NCBI GenBank assembly: GCA_004352715.1
Contig: SCFE01000024.1
Location: forward strand, 182,184 to 246,183
Reading direction: 5' to 3'
Source: Hofstenia miamia
Lineage: Eukaryota > Xenacoelomorpha > Acoela
Length of the DNA stretch: 64,000 nucleotides
Shown here in pieces: positions 34,615 to 47,055 of the stretch. The translations under genes were made by a program, and so were the position numbers. Position 1 is the first letter of the stretch. Each line of letters begins with the position of its first letter. A model generated the notes under the pieces. The model was given only the letters and a program-made list of their open reading frames with translations, was not told where the DNA came from and did not search any database.

Positions 34615-37339
34615 CGGTAACTCTATTTGACTCTTCCAAAGCCATATTATTATTATAGCAACGTAGGCTGTTCAAATGCCTTGCTAATGTATTATAAATT
34701 ATGAAAATTTATTCATTCCTGGGTTATTCAAGTTTTATTTTTGGTTAGACATGATAACTAAAATTCACTAAAATTCGGTTTCATTGAGAATGCTTTGCAA
34801 AGGAGGAAGAATCGCGTGCATTGGGTGAAACTTCTTTAAGTAATAAATATAAACACGTTAACTAATAACATAAACATTGGCAATGAATTTAATGACCAAT
34901 TTTGTAACTTAGACATGTTTTTTATTCCAATTGGGCTTTCAATGAAACTGGCGTAAAGTATAATAGAAATGTTTTTCCATACTTACCGCAATGTGCGGTC
35001 ATCTAAAAACTAGATTTTGTTAAATGTTTTCATTAAGTTTGTGACTAGATACAAAAATTTAAAATCTACAAATTAACTAAAGGGACCTTCAAAAATATCC
35101 TCATGGCAAAATTCATTAGCCTTTATGTAGCATCATTAATCACTGCATAAAATAACTTTACTTTCATTTGTTAATTGGTAGAAACAAAAGAATCATTCAA
35201 GTGTTGCAATTATCTTCAGTGTTTGCTGGAAAAAGTTTTGAAACCTTATTTTCTTCAGCTGCACTTTTTCAGTGTTTTATTAAAAAATATCAGAAAAGTT
35301 GTTAACACCCTTATTTTCTGGATTATTTTCACTACATTACTTTCGTTACAGATAGTCACTTTGATATGCGATATTTTACATTATATGATTTCGGGGCTTA
35401 AAGTTAGCAACAGTATTAGTGTTTGTTGTAATTTTATTTAGCATTTTTTCATAACTTGTCACAATTCACAAAGTTGAAAATTCTTGAAAAGACGCATTTT
35501 TGAAATCACCGCCATTTTTAGGAAACAGTTCTCAAAAATAATGTTTACAACGTTTTATTCCGTTTTTCATTTTTCATTTTGATCATTTTTAAAAGCTTAA
35601 ATCTAAATTTACCTCTGAAAAACGAAAGTGTCCATTATTCATTTTCGTTTTTGAAATTCCTTTTCATTTTTTTCGTGCTAGCATAATCATTAGCAATAAC
35701 TGATAGTATTTGAAGCCTTTGTTGATTATTTTATTACTTCTGTGCAAAATGAAAGCGAGCTGTATGAGGCTTGAAAACAAGCTTACCACATTTTGACATA
35801 TTTAAATTTTAAGCTACACTTCCTTTCGAATTATTGTTTTTACTTAACGAACCGAGGTGACCATGTTAGAGATAAGAACAGGGCAAGCCAGTAGCCAGCA
35901 AATGACTTCTCGTTCAATAAATGTTTATGAAATAATGTTATGCATCATTGCAACCTACATAAATTCTCTTCAAAGAATACAAACTACGGTGTTCCTCGAA
36001 TGTTCAATGCATGCAATGTACTTGCTACACTTTTAATATAATGTTGTCTTGAAATTTACTTTCTTGAGTAACGCACGGATGTCTTGTATATTTGCAAATT
36101 ATTTGAACGCACGACGTATGCATTATCGTGTATTACTGTAGAACACACACTTTTATACGTGACTTTAATGTTTTTAATATAAATATTGCGTAACAGCTTA
36201 TACAAACAGAAATTCAATCCGTTGGACGTCCTTCAATTGTATATTTATCATTTCATTTGCCTTGCTATATTAGAATTTGCACAAAAATCATGATATTTTT
36301 CTTCTAAGTGGCTCGGTTTCTTAACAGCCCTGACGCTGGCAAACTTTTTTTGCCAAAACTGAGTTTCGGAAATTTTCCTCAAACTAATAACTGTAGTAGT
36401 TCGCCATTCATATTTACTCCTCTTTGGTTGTTGCAAACTGTTAAAAATCATTTAATGGAGCATTAATTATACTGTTATAGATTAGTCCTGAGATGCTCAA
36501 GCTATTGTGTAAACGTTTATGTGTAATGTGGGCCCAATTATTGCATTAGAGAAGTACATAGAATACTTCGATACCTGCTGACTTAAATTATTGCCTGGCT
36601 TTAATAACAATGGCTGTTTACAAAAGTTCCCCTAAAACTCAATAGTTAATGGTTTTTTTTTAATTTTAATAAATTCATTTGTATGCGTTTTTATTCTGCT
36701 CATAGGGGAGTTAGTCAAATAAAACAACTGAGGAAAACTGCTTTGAGCCTTTTTCAAAGATTTCTAGTTTTGTTCGACTTTCAATTGTTTTGCAAATCCT
36801 GCTTCATTTTTACTTTGATAATGGAGCGCCATAAAATATGTACTCATCTTGATAATGTGCTTATACAGCATTTTTACCATTAGCTAAGCACTGTAATGCA
36901 TATCATGTTCGCAATGTAAACCTGTGTAAACGAGAACCACATGCACTCAACCATGCAGTAATCCTTTATTGAATTACTAAACAAATATTCGTTATTGATG
37001 TGATTTGTTTGGTTTCTGGAATTTTTCTCTGTATCACAATATAGTTTATGTCATCAAGATTTAGAGCATTGGTAGGCGAGTTGGGAATATTTCACGTTAT
37101 GCTGACATCAGATCCGAGCTGACACGTGGCCCGAGGTGATCCAAGAATTCATGGCTCGAAATGACCAGAATTATTAACTGGTGAAATATATGAATTAACA
37201 AAAATTTAACACAATTGAATAAGTTTGTTTGTATAATCCTCAAGGCTCGGAAGAAATTTTGTATAGTTAAACTGATCGAATTTCGTTTCAATTCAGGATC
37301 CTGAGGATCGGGTGATTGAGCGTAGATTAGACACCCTTG
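34615..37339. other. Inter-exon DNA, no gene seen
   Basis: AT-rich intron-like sequence. ORFs at 35175, 36248 (minus), 36683 and 37097 (minus) have no motif; the last lies just outside the LINE. Confidence 0.4.
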
Positions 37340-40300
37340 GCTTCCTTGTTTTTCAAATCCCTAACCTATTGACTATTAATTTTTTTAATACATTTATCTG
37401 AATTAGGCATTGAGGATTTAAGAAATTTTTACTGAAGTTTTTGTATTTAATATCAGAATAGTTGTTCGTTACTAACTTCATTGACCATCTTAACTGTGTA
37501 TTAATTTTCTTTAGGAAATTTTCGTTTACATCTGTATAAAGTGCATTGCCATAATGAAAATGACTTAAAACTATAGCAAGATTTAACTGCTGAGATATTT
37601 TCCTGAGTGCTTTAATTGAGATAGCCATTCGTTTAATGATTATATTAAATTGCTTTTGAAAGTTAATTAATGAGTCAAATGTAATTCCCAAGTATTTCAA
37701 TTAATCCACTTTGTCTCTTTGGGTGGCATTAAAGTTTAGCTTCTGTTGAGAACAATTTTTGGAATTAGCTTTTGATTTTATAATACAGAATTGAGTTTTG
37801 GTAGGATTAACACGCAATTTCAGTGAGGCAAAATAGTGAGATAGTTGAGCAGTCATCTTCAATTCTTATGATTGCATATTCAATCTATATATATTTAGCA
37901 AAATAGCATTGTCATCAGCGTATTGAATAGCATGACAATTAGTGTAATTACTTAAGTCATTAACATATATATTAAAAAGCAAGGGACCTAATATTGTTCC
38001 CTGTGGAACACCTCTTTTGATTTCAATCCAATTTGAAAATGTCTCATTAAGCTTAACTCGTAGTTTTCGATTACCTAAATAATTGGATAAAAGAGCTCAT
38101 CTTTGAGTAGAAAATGTAATTGCTTAATTTTGAAATTAAAATACAATGATCGATGAAATCAAACGCTTTAGAAAGATCTAGACATGCAATATGGCTGTAT
38201 ATTCGTTATTATCAATACTTTTTCTCCATTTTTCAGTAGCCCATAACAAAGCCTCGTTAGTAGACATGTCTTTCCGAAAACCATATTGTGTGTTAGAGTA
38301 AAGATTATATTTATTCATTTGCTCATTAATTTGGTTTGTCAATAGACGTTCGAAAATCTTACTAATTGGTGATGTTGCAGAAATTGGTCTATAATTTAAA
38401 CAATTTTCAGGATCACTTTTTTTATATACAGGAGTTATATTGGCCATTTTTAAGTTTTCAGGGAAAATAGATTTTTATGCAAGTATTTATAATGTACCAA
38501 AGAGGCTCCAAAACAAATGCATAAGCATATTTTAGAAACCAAGTTGGTACGTTTGAAGGCCCGCTGGATTTATTTTTTAAACTCTTAATAGATCTCATAA
38601 TTTCATAACATATTTGAAAGAGAAATCAGTTAAACTTTGTGCTTTCCGAAGTTTAGATTTATAGGGAAATTTTTTCTCTTCATACTTTCCTAGATTTTGA
38701 AAAGCCTCATTAAAAGCATTTCTATATGACTTGTAATAGTCTTCCCATTGAACTTGATCATTTCCAACGTATCACTTTCAGTAGATTTTTTATTTAGAAG
38801 TTTGTTTATATTCCCATTTCGTTTTTTGAGTACTTAGATTCTTGTATTTAATCTATCAAACCGATTACATTTCTTAATTCGATGTTACATAGGTTACGAG
38901 CAGAATGATTTTTGTCAGTTTTGAATGCTAAATAAGTTTGCCAACATTCTCTTCTCTTCTAATACCTTCAATACATGTAGAGTTTATCAAAATGTTTATT
39001 TTCTTTGGTGGATTAAATGAAATAGAAGAATTTTTAGATTTCAGACTCTTCTTTCAAGACAACAGACATCTAAGTAAAATGTCGAAATTTTTATGACATT
39101 TTCAAGCATGTGATTAGATGTAGTGGAGAAAATACAGAATTACAGTTTTCATTTTTCACGCAACATTTAAGTAGTTCAATTTTCTCTTTTGATCTTTCTC
39201 TAATTTGGGTATAGAAGGCTTAATAGCAGCTTTTAAATATGAAACTATAAGACAATTATCGGAAAAAAAGACAATCTGAGCATATATATTCATAAGAATT
39301 TGTGTTTTGAGATATTAAGAAATAGTCAATAAGTGTTTGGCTATCAATACTAACCCTAGAAAGATTAGTTTGATTAATTAAAGAAAATTTAAGTTTTGAA
39401 ATAAAGTGTAATAGCTTTTGTTTCTCAAATTTATTTAAAAATTTATATTCCAATCCCCCATTAACGTGATATTATCGATTTTGCTTAAAGCGGTTGTAAT
39501 TTCGTTGCTGGAAAAAACTATTTGTGAACACGAGTTTAGGAGCAGAGGCGACATATATATTATATTGATCGCAAGCAGATTAGCTAAAACTGCAGCCCGC
39601 TGAAAGAGTTCTGATCAGACTTCTTCATTGTTTTCCGAATTTCATAGAGAATATAGTTAGAAGACCGCTTATTATTATTAGGATTTATAATCTCAACCCA
39701 GTGGCTTTCAAAAACGCAGTTATTGCTGGTAATATGGGACCTCAATCTAGGCTTAAGTGTGTTAGAAATTTGAAATAGAGCACCACCTCCTTTGGTTTTG
39801 TTAAAATGTAGGTAAAGTTTTGTATCTGCACGAAATAGTTTAAATTTTGATTGGTCAATTGACCATAAAGAAGATTGATCTTCATTTATAAGCCAGGTTT
39901 CAGAGATGCCCAGAACAAGATTTTCTCCAATATCCTCTTACAAAGTTTCGAAAAGAACTGTATTTAATAGATAGGTCTGGTCGTTTATATGCATGTATTT
40001 GGTTGAACCAATGGATTGAATTTTTTCGAGACATTCCGAAAAATCATAAATCCACATATTAGAAAATTAACAAAAGAGTGTTTATTAAATTAGCATAGTA
40101 AAACAAAGGTTTATCATTTTTATAAGGAAATTGGGCAACAATAAGTCCAATAAAGTTTGATGGCTGTAGGATTTTTTCTATTTCCTAAAAACTTATAGCT
40201 TTGAGATAAATTTGCAAAAGTAATGTTACATTTTATGTTAGCAAAAATTAAAATTATATAGGATTCACTGGTTTAATTATTGCATAATACGGATATTAAA

Positions 40301-41215
40301 CGAAAATTAGCCATAGCCCAAAAGATATTTAAGGTAATAAAAAAGTTACCATGATTAGAAAAGTCTTTCAAACTCGGTGGGTGTGAGCGGTGCTGGTGAC
40401 TTAAGTGTTGATACATAACTTTGATAGCCGTTTGCGAGCTGTGCATGACGTTTATGCAATTGCGAGACCCTTGATATTGATTGCTCTGGTGCGGTGTCAT
40501 GAAAGTAAAACGGCGGTGACACCCGAGGTCTTTGCGCTATTTGGCGTCGCTTTTGCGATTCTAAGAAGTATTTGATGGAGCGCGCCAGGGTAGCATAGCC
40601 CAGCTTCGAGAAGTGTATTCCGTTTCGCGAAAATAGATTTAGAGTGATATATTTCCCTAAATAAAAATAGTTAAAATTGTTAAAAACAGAATAATTTAAT
40701 AATTTCTTATTTTGTTTAATTTAAATCTTTAGTTCTTCTGCTTTTCTAGTGTAACAGTCCCAAAAAGAAAAGAGAACAACTTCAATAATAAAAATCGAAG
40801 CAGAACTGAATTTTTCTTTAATACTATTAACTAAAGATTTAAACTTATCTATGAAATTTTGATCTTTCTGCATAATGTCGTTTCTTCCAGCTGATACCAT
40901 GACTCTCTTAACTGAGTTTTCTTTTGGGTACAGTTGAAAGACAGCTGTGAGCTCATCAATTGTACTGCCGGGATAAGAATGTACAGTAACGTTTGTTCCT
41001 TTTATAAGCTCTAAGATCTCTGTACATTGTAGTGCCAGCTATGAGGCTATTAGTGCCTTTTCTCAATTTTCGTGGCTGGCGATTTTTGATATTTAGTGGA
41101 CGAGGTGTGAGGAAGTTAGGAGCCAAAACTGCAACGTTTATTCCTGGAGAAGCTTCTGTTTAAGATACGGAATGGCACATAGCTGCTTGAGCTTGAATGC
41201 TTTGGTGATTTTCCA
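37340..41215 (-). mobile_element. Broken non-LTR retrotransposon (CR1/jockey-like LINE) with SGNH ORF1
   Basis: Minus-strand LINE of about 3.9 kb with all domains in order but many frameshifts. ORF1 (about 41215-40540) holds an SGNH/GDSL-hydrolase-like domain: GTNSLIAG, then YPGSTIDEL, then VSAGRND, and the His block NGIHFSKLGYATL. ORF2 follows with an apurinic-type endonuclease (ISETWL near 39880) and RT blocks: ITPVYKKSD and NYRPIS (38447-38178), GVPQGTILGPLLF with YADD (about 38010-37880), then the thumb start KYLGITFD (37700). ORF1 esterase domains are known from CR1-group LINEs. The element sits in the last intron of the lola-like gene, antisense to it. It is inactive. Confidence 0.8.
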
Positions 41216-41390
41216 TTTTATTATTGGCTTGCAATCCGACTGTATGCAACGAAATCATCACTAATTAAGTTTATCTAATATAGTGTTTTTTGAACATGCC
41301 AAATATATTTTTTTCAATATTACTTTGATATTTAATGAGATATTTTGAAATTAAAATTTATATTTTTATATTGATCGATTTCTTTTGCAG

Positions 41391-41572
41391 GTAGATTTCA
41401 TCAATGTCCGTTATGTCCCTACAGATCAGTGTACAGTACTCATACAGCTCGTCACATTGTTGCCAAGCACAGTTCTGAACGGCCACACTCATGTGACATC
41501 TGTGGCAGGAGATTCAAATTCAAACAGTATGCACGGTATCACATACAGAGAATGCATCAGAATTTTACTTGA
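41391..41572 (+). CDS. Alternative terminal C2H2 zinc-finger exon F
   Basis: Acceptor TTCTTTTGCAG, two-base entry, 59 codons to TGA. Finger 1 is CPLCPYRSVYSTHTARHIVAKH, the linker SSERPHSC, finger 2 CDICGRRFKFKQYARYHIQRMH, with tail QNFT. It is the most diverged of the set and uses a stronger acceptor than the TTTAG of the others. It is the last candidate exon of the locus in this window. Confidence 0.75.
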
Positions 41573-43588
41573 TTTCGTTTCACTGATTGCCTGATAAGTT
41601 GGGACTACGTGACATTGTTTATCTTTCTATCAATGTAAGTAGATTTAATTCCAATATGTTAAAATCAAGCTTTAATTCGATCTCAATTCTCATCATTCTA
41701 ATTCTTAATGAGGATATAAACGATTCCAAGCGAGCAGGGTGGAATTTCTAAGGTTAAAAAATTTATTGTAGGCTTAGTTTGAATGGTGTTTACAAAACGA
41801 ACATTTTAATTAGTCAATTAATATATAGATTAATTGCATTTAGCTTTTATAGTTTATGCTAAAGGAGACGGAGTCTGCTAAAAATAATAAATGCTGACCC
41901 TTAACTGTATTGTATTCCGAACAACAGACCATGACTCAATAAAATTTATGTAGTATTTTGGTTCTAAAAATGCATGTATATATATATAGAATATATTGTT
42001 ATCAGCAATCCGCATATACGTCAGATATTTATGGCCATTTGCACAGTCAGTTTGTGTGGTATTGAAAAATAAATAATGCGTAATTCATAGTTTTGGCATT
42101 CTATGGTTTGCATGGAGTTGTAAATGGCCCAGTGATGCTATTTTCCAAGAATAATGCGTCAAAGCTTGAATTTTTTAATATAGACAAGATCATTTGAATG
42201 CGTTATTAATTTGTGCAAAATTATAAATTATGTCTCCTCCAAGTTCGTTCACCTCTGGTAAATTAATAACAATATCATTTCAAAGTTTCTATAAAATTGC
42301 TAAAAACATTCCTATATGACCTGTTTATTTTTCCTGAATTCAATTATAAACATTATTGTAGATTTCTCAAAAAGGTAGCACAAGGTTCCTCTAATATGGG
42401 ATTCTGTTAGATCATTCTCCCTATCTGATTAAATAATCCAATAGGACTAGTGCCAATAAAATTGTTGTTCCGCAGAACCATACTCTATAATGGGGCAATA
42501 TTTCTATAGATGCTCATTTACAATGTAAAATCCTTAGTGCTTTTAGAAAATTCTTGTTTGGGGATACATTTATAACTGAGAACCTCTAGTCCATAGCTTT
42601 TATTTCAACTTTGAATATGCAATTATAAAACTTCCCGCGATGCTTGTATAACACTGTCATATTTAGTTATCATATTTTATTATATAGTATGTCTATATCC
42701 CTCAGTGACGTTAAGTTGTTGTTTATCTGAAAACATTTGCTTTTGAAATAATAACATTATTTAAAAATATTAATATTTATTAATTTTATGCTAAGCGGAC
42801 TATTTTTTCTTTTGATTCAAAAGTGTAACACCAATATTGTACAATTTCTCCTTTAACTTTTTGTTTTTTAGGTGATGACGTTTACAATGAATCGTTGCGA
42901 AATCAAATTTTGTTTACTGTTTAATTTGCATATTGATCTTGTGCTACTTTGTTTTGTCTCCTGCAAGGAAATTTGTTGGAGTCATTGTATTGAATTTGAT
43001 TATAATCAAATAATTATTTTTCTACATTTTCAATCTCATTTTATTTAATTCTTTTGAAACATTTAATTGCAGATACTACATTTTTTATTAATGATTTATA
43101 TTTTTTCAATAAAATGTCACATAAATTTGGTATGCTGACATACTGCCCTTCTATTCAATAACACCTTAACATTTTTACAAAAATGGAATTTCTAGTGGTT
43201 TTGTACATTATGGGATACTTTCCATTACATGGAATCCTAAAATAACTGACCTCTCTATATTTATAGACATTAACTGAATTTTTGCACAAAATCTACAATA
43301 TTGTTGAGTTTATGTATTAATTTATTAAAGTAATTCATCATTTATTAAAAATGTTTCTGTACGCCATTGCTAATATTAAAAAGTTTCTCAGTATAAAATT
43401 CACAAAATATTCATCAATATATACATTTTCTTACACTAACTTTGGTAGATTTAGTTTTTATATTCATTTTTTGTTTAAGCTTGGTTCCTTTTAATTCTAT
43501 ATAAATTGATTGTCATGCTTAGTTGAAAAACAATTGTTGCATCATGTATAAAAATCGTAATTATACTTATACCCAATAGACTAAGACA
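41573..43588. other. No gene seen
   Basis: 3' flank of the lola-like locus. AT-rich, a short AT tract near 41978, no ORF of note. Confidence 0.45.
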
Positions 43589-44891
43589 TATAGGGTGCCT
43601 CAAAAGTAACTTGACTTTTAAACTAACTAAAAAATTCAACCAATCACAGACAAGATGATGAAATATTTCGTAATTTTGAACTATATAAAGGGAATTTATA
43701 TTGTGCATAACCATTTTGTTATTTTCAAGTTTAGACATGGATTTAGACACTAGACTGGAAATATTACAATTATATTACAAAATGGAGACAGTGGCGTTAT
43801 GTGCATACAAAACAGCACACAACCTTCACAAAGACATTTTTTCTATTACAGCTGTCACTAATGTGATAAGAAAATTTGAAAAGACAAAATCCTTGCACAA
43901 TGCTGCTAAATCAGTGAGACCATTTCTCCAAAAAGCCCGGAAACCAATGGTAATAGTGTGCTGAAAAGTGCAAGATACAAATGTGCATGGCCATGCAAGT
44001 TCTTCTATTGCTGCAGCTACTACAATTCCAAAGAAAAGTGTTGAATTCTTAAAGCATGTGGTATGCAGACATACAAATTGCCTTGCATCAAACTATCACT
44101 GAATCATACTATCATCATCGTCTTGAATTTGCACAATGGATTTTAGCTGATGCTAATTTGCTCAATGATGTGCATTGGTCAGATGAGGCCTGTTTTTCTA
44201 TGAATGGAATGGTCAACCTTCATAATTGTAGCATATGGCGTTTCAGAACCCTCGGCAAATAATAACAGAAGGTTTGCACCCTGAAAAAGTATGTGTGTCG
44301 ATGTCATTCAGTGCAAATTATGTGCTAAAGCCATTTTTCTTTCTGGATACAGTAAATCAGGATAATTACACCGGTATGCTTCATTACCATATGTTTCCAC
44401 AACTAAGACAGAAACGAAAAATGCAGTCTGTTATTTTTCAGCATGACTGTGCGCCATCACACTACTCCAAACAAGCCAGGAATTTCATTAGCACTCAGTT
44501 GCCAACTGGGTGTGTTACTGGCACAGGTTTTGATCATGCATGGCCTCCTAGATCACCTGACCTGAGTCCACTTGATTTTTATTTGTGGTCCACTCTAAAT
44601 TCACAGGTATATCATGCATACATTCCAACCAACCTGAATGATTTAAAAAGGAGGATCATAGAATAAGTTGATTCACTTAACATTAATGAAGTACATTGAG
44701 CTGTCCAGAATATGATAGCAAGATGTGAACTTACTATTGAGCAGAATGGAGGATTATTTAAACATTTGTTTTAATATATCTGTAATTCTCCTTATTAGAG
44801 TTTGTTTATTTACATATATCATTATTTGGTTTCATATAAAAAGAAAGTTATAATTATTTGGAAAGTCAAGCTAATTTTGACACACCCTGTA
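43589..44891 (+). mobile_element. Tc1/mariner-superfamily element, complete ends, dead transposase
   Basis: A 1.3-kb element (43591-44889) with imperfect inverted repeats: left AGGGTGCCTCAAAAGTAACT, right reading inward AGGGTGTGTCAAAATTAGCT, both continuing TGACTTT. It is flanked by TA (43589-43590 and 44890-44891), the expected mariner target duplication. Internal coding sequence starts near ATG 43736, with helix-turn-helix-like region to 43964. The catalytic aspartates follow in order: VHWSDEACF (near 44180), QHDCAPSHY (near 44450) and PRSPDLSPLDFYLW (near 44560), about 37 residues between the last two. Stops and frameshifts at 43964 and about 44240-44260 inactivate it. Confidence 0.85.
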
Positions 44892-45170
44892 TAAAGGTGG
44901 GTTTACAGCTTATCAATGAATTATAATACCAGTAGTAATGGCCGCGGCAAGGAGACGCCACAAAAACGCTTCTGATTGGTCGAGAGCTTATGACGTCACA
45001 TGTCACGTGACAGACCGTGAATATTGAAGGGGTGTTGAGGCGTTGAGTCATCTAATTGATACTTGGCGCTAAGTGCTTTGAAGATCTCGCTAATTGATTT
45101 TTTTGACAGTTTGCTAATGCATTTTTAATTAGCACATTTGGACCTGCTTAAATGATTCATGCCCAAATTT
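44892..45170 (+). repeat. Left inverted terminal repeat
   Basis: Matches the reverse complement of 50095-50345 almost base for base, and its outermost AGGTGGGTTTACAGCTTATC matches the reverse complement of about 50843-50863. It contains two perfect palindromes, TGACGTCA and TCACGTGA, 4 bases apart around 44991-45010. Its outer end abuts the right TIR of the mariner-family element. Confidence 0.75.
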
Positions 45171-46139
45171 TACATTGTTTTGATATAATTACATTTTTTG
45201 GTATGAGTAATTTCACTTTTGATAATATCATGGGCCATTTTTTTGGCATGACTAATTCCACTTTGTTAATATCACATTTGTTTGCATTACGCCATGTTAA
45301 TATATACCTTATTATAACAACCCCTTTCGGGATATGTACACATAATATTACAAACTAATTTTCCATAATTTCGAAAAGGTTATACATACATTGCTTATAT
45401 CGTTTTTGAGACTCTTCAAAAAACATATTTCAAAATTCATTGTAACACGTTTATCATATCACGACTTTTTCAACCAATAATTAATTTTCGTATTTTCGAT
45501 AACTTGAAAATACAATGTTTTAACTCGCTTTTGGGAATTTTTTTCAAGTTGAGTTCACCTTGTTTTCAAAAATACATAGTTTCATTTACGTAAACAATAT
45601 TCTTGTTTCTAAGCAATCAAATTATTTTAAAACTTTTCGTTAATACATGTGGAAAACATTAAACATAGTTAAACAAAAAAGTAGTTGCAATCCACTCTAA
45701 TAAAACGTTTAAAATTTTTCTAGACATTAAAAAATACAATGTCTATTATACCCTATTAAAACACTTTTTCAAAATATAAAAACTAAAATATTTAAGTGGG
45801 CATAGTAAAAGCCCACATTTTTAAAAACAAGACAAAACATGTATATATTCTAATTTTATAATAATAATGGTAAATTACACTAAAAATTTGTCTATTTTTT
45901 AGTTTGTTTTTTCGACCCATACATCTGATATTTCATCTGATAATGCGTATTTCTCCACCACCAACCTTTCATTCATCGCCAGGGGTTGTTCATCATATGT
46001 TTAATCTAAGTCGAGATTTAGTCACTGTGTTTTAAAATATACACTAATGAAATTAGTAAAAAATTTTAATAGCATATAATTACTATCATTTTAAAAAATT
46101 AATTAAATACATCCCATGAATTATGTTTTGTTTCCATGC

Positions 46140-47055
46140 CATCTAACGTCATCTTTCATAATTCTGGTTTTTTTCAAATAGCGCAAGCATCGATCGGTTT
46201 TCTTCTATCACATGTTAACCATGGATTCCATCAATGCATGGATTTCATCTCTCTGAGGCATTGGCATAGTGACCATATGCATTAATCTTCTCGAAAACTG
46301 ACAGAATAACGTGGACTTGATCAATAAAACTAGACGCACGTGAGCTAAAATACCATCATTAATTTTATTACACATTAAAAATCAATTATACCATTTATTA
46401 TGATCGGTTTTCAAGGTAGTCACATTTTCCATTTCGATATACAGAACATCTTGAAATTGTAGGAGACGACGGTCTAAATAGTATTGGTTATTTTCCTATA
46501 TTTTTTAAAATCGTATACACAAATATAAACACAGAAATATATTTTACCTTTACACAATGATGTGTGTAGGGGAGGCGTTTGGGAGAGATGGACTTTTTTT
46601 TTAATTAGCGAACAAACATTCATTTGAGGTAATTGCTTCACGAAGGCTAAATATCCATAAATAACTGTTAAATTAAAATGTTATTACCATCTTTTTAAAG
46701 AAGTGTAAACGCGGGCAGGAGAAGCGTTGAGAGAATCAGATTTTCAATTGATAAACAAACGGAGGAGCAAAGTCGCGGAATGCTTGATCAAATCATGTTG
46801 AACGGAGGCTAAAATTCAAATAAATGTTAATTATTAACTATGTAAAAAAATATTACCTCTTTTATCACAGAGTTCTACATATGGGCGTTTTTTTTATATT
46901 TAGGTGGAGCATCTTGTATTGTGGGGAGGCGACAGAGGCTAAATACTTAGTTAATTTCTCATAAATTAAATATGTACATACATTTTTTTTGGTGGTGGAT
47001 TTTTAATAGCGAGGCTTCTTCTTCTTTTAAAACATTTTGCGAAATTTTTTTTCAT
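46140..47055 (-). other. Array of short exon-like units, minus strand
   Basis: Read on the minus strand, at least three units begin TTTAG/CCTYYGT and end in an A-rich donor-like AAG...GTAATA or GTAAAA: about 46933-46860, 46810-46690 and 46650-46550. They are separated by AT-rich spacers of about 45-55 bases resembling very short introns. A further open piece (ending at the gap) encodes a basic stretch FKRRRSLAIK. Coding potential of individual units is poor and frames disagree, so they may be diverged tandem repeats rather than exons. Confidence 0.3.

Noticed and set aside
44866-45051. Minus-strand ORF at the left ITR
   Set aside because: Reads across a mariner end and the ITR palindromes; no protein-like character.
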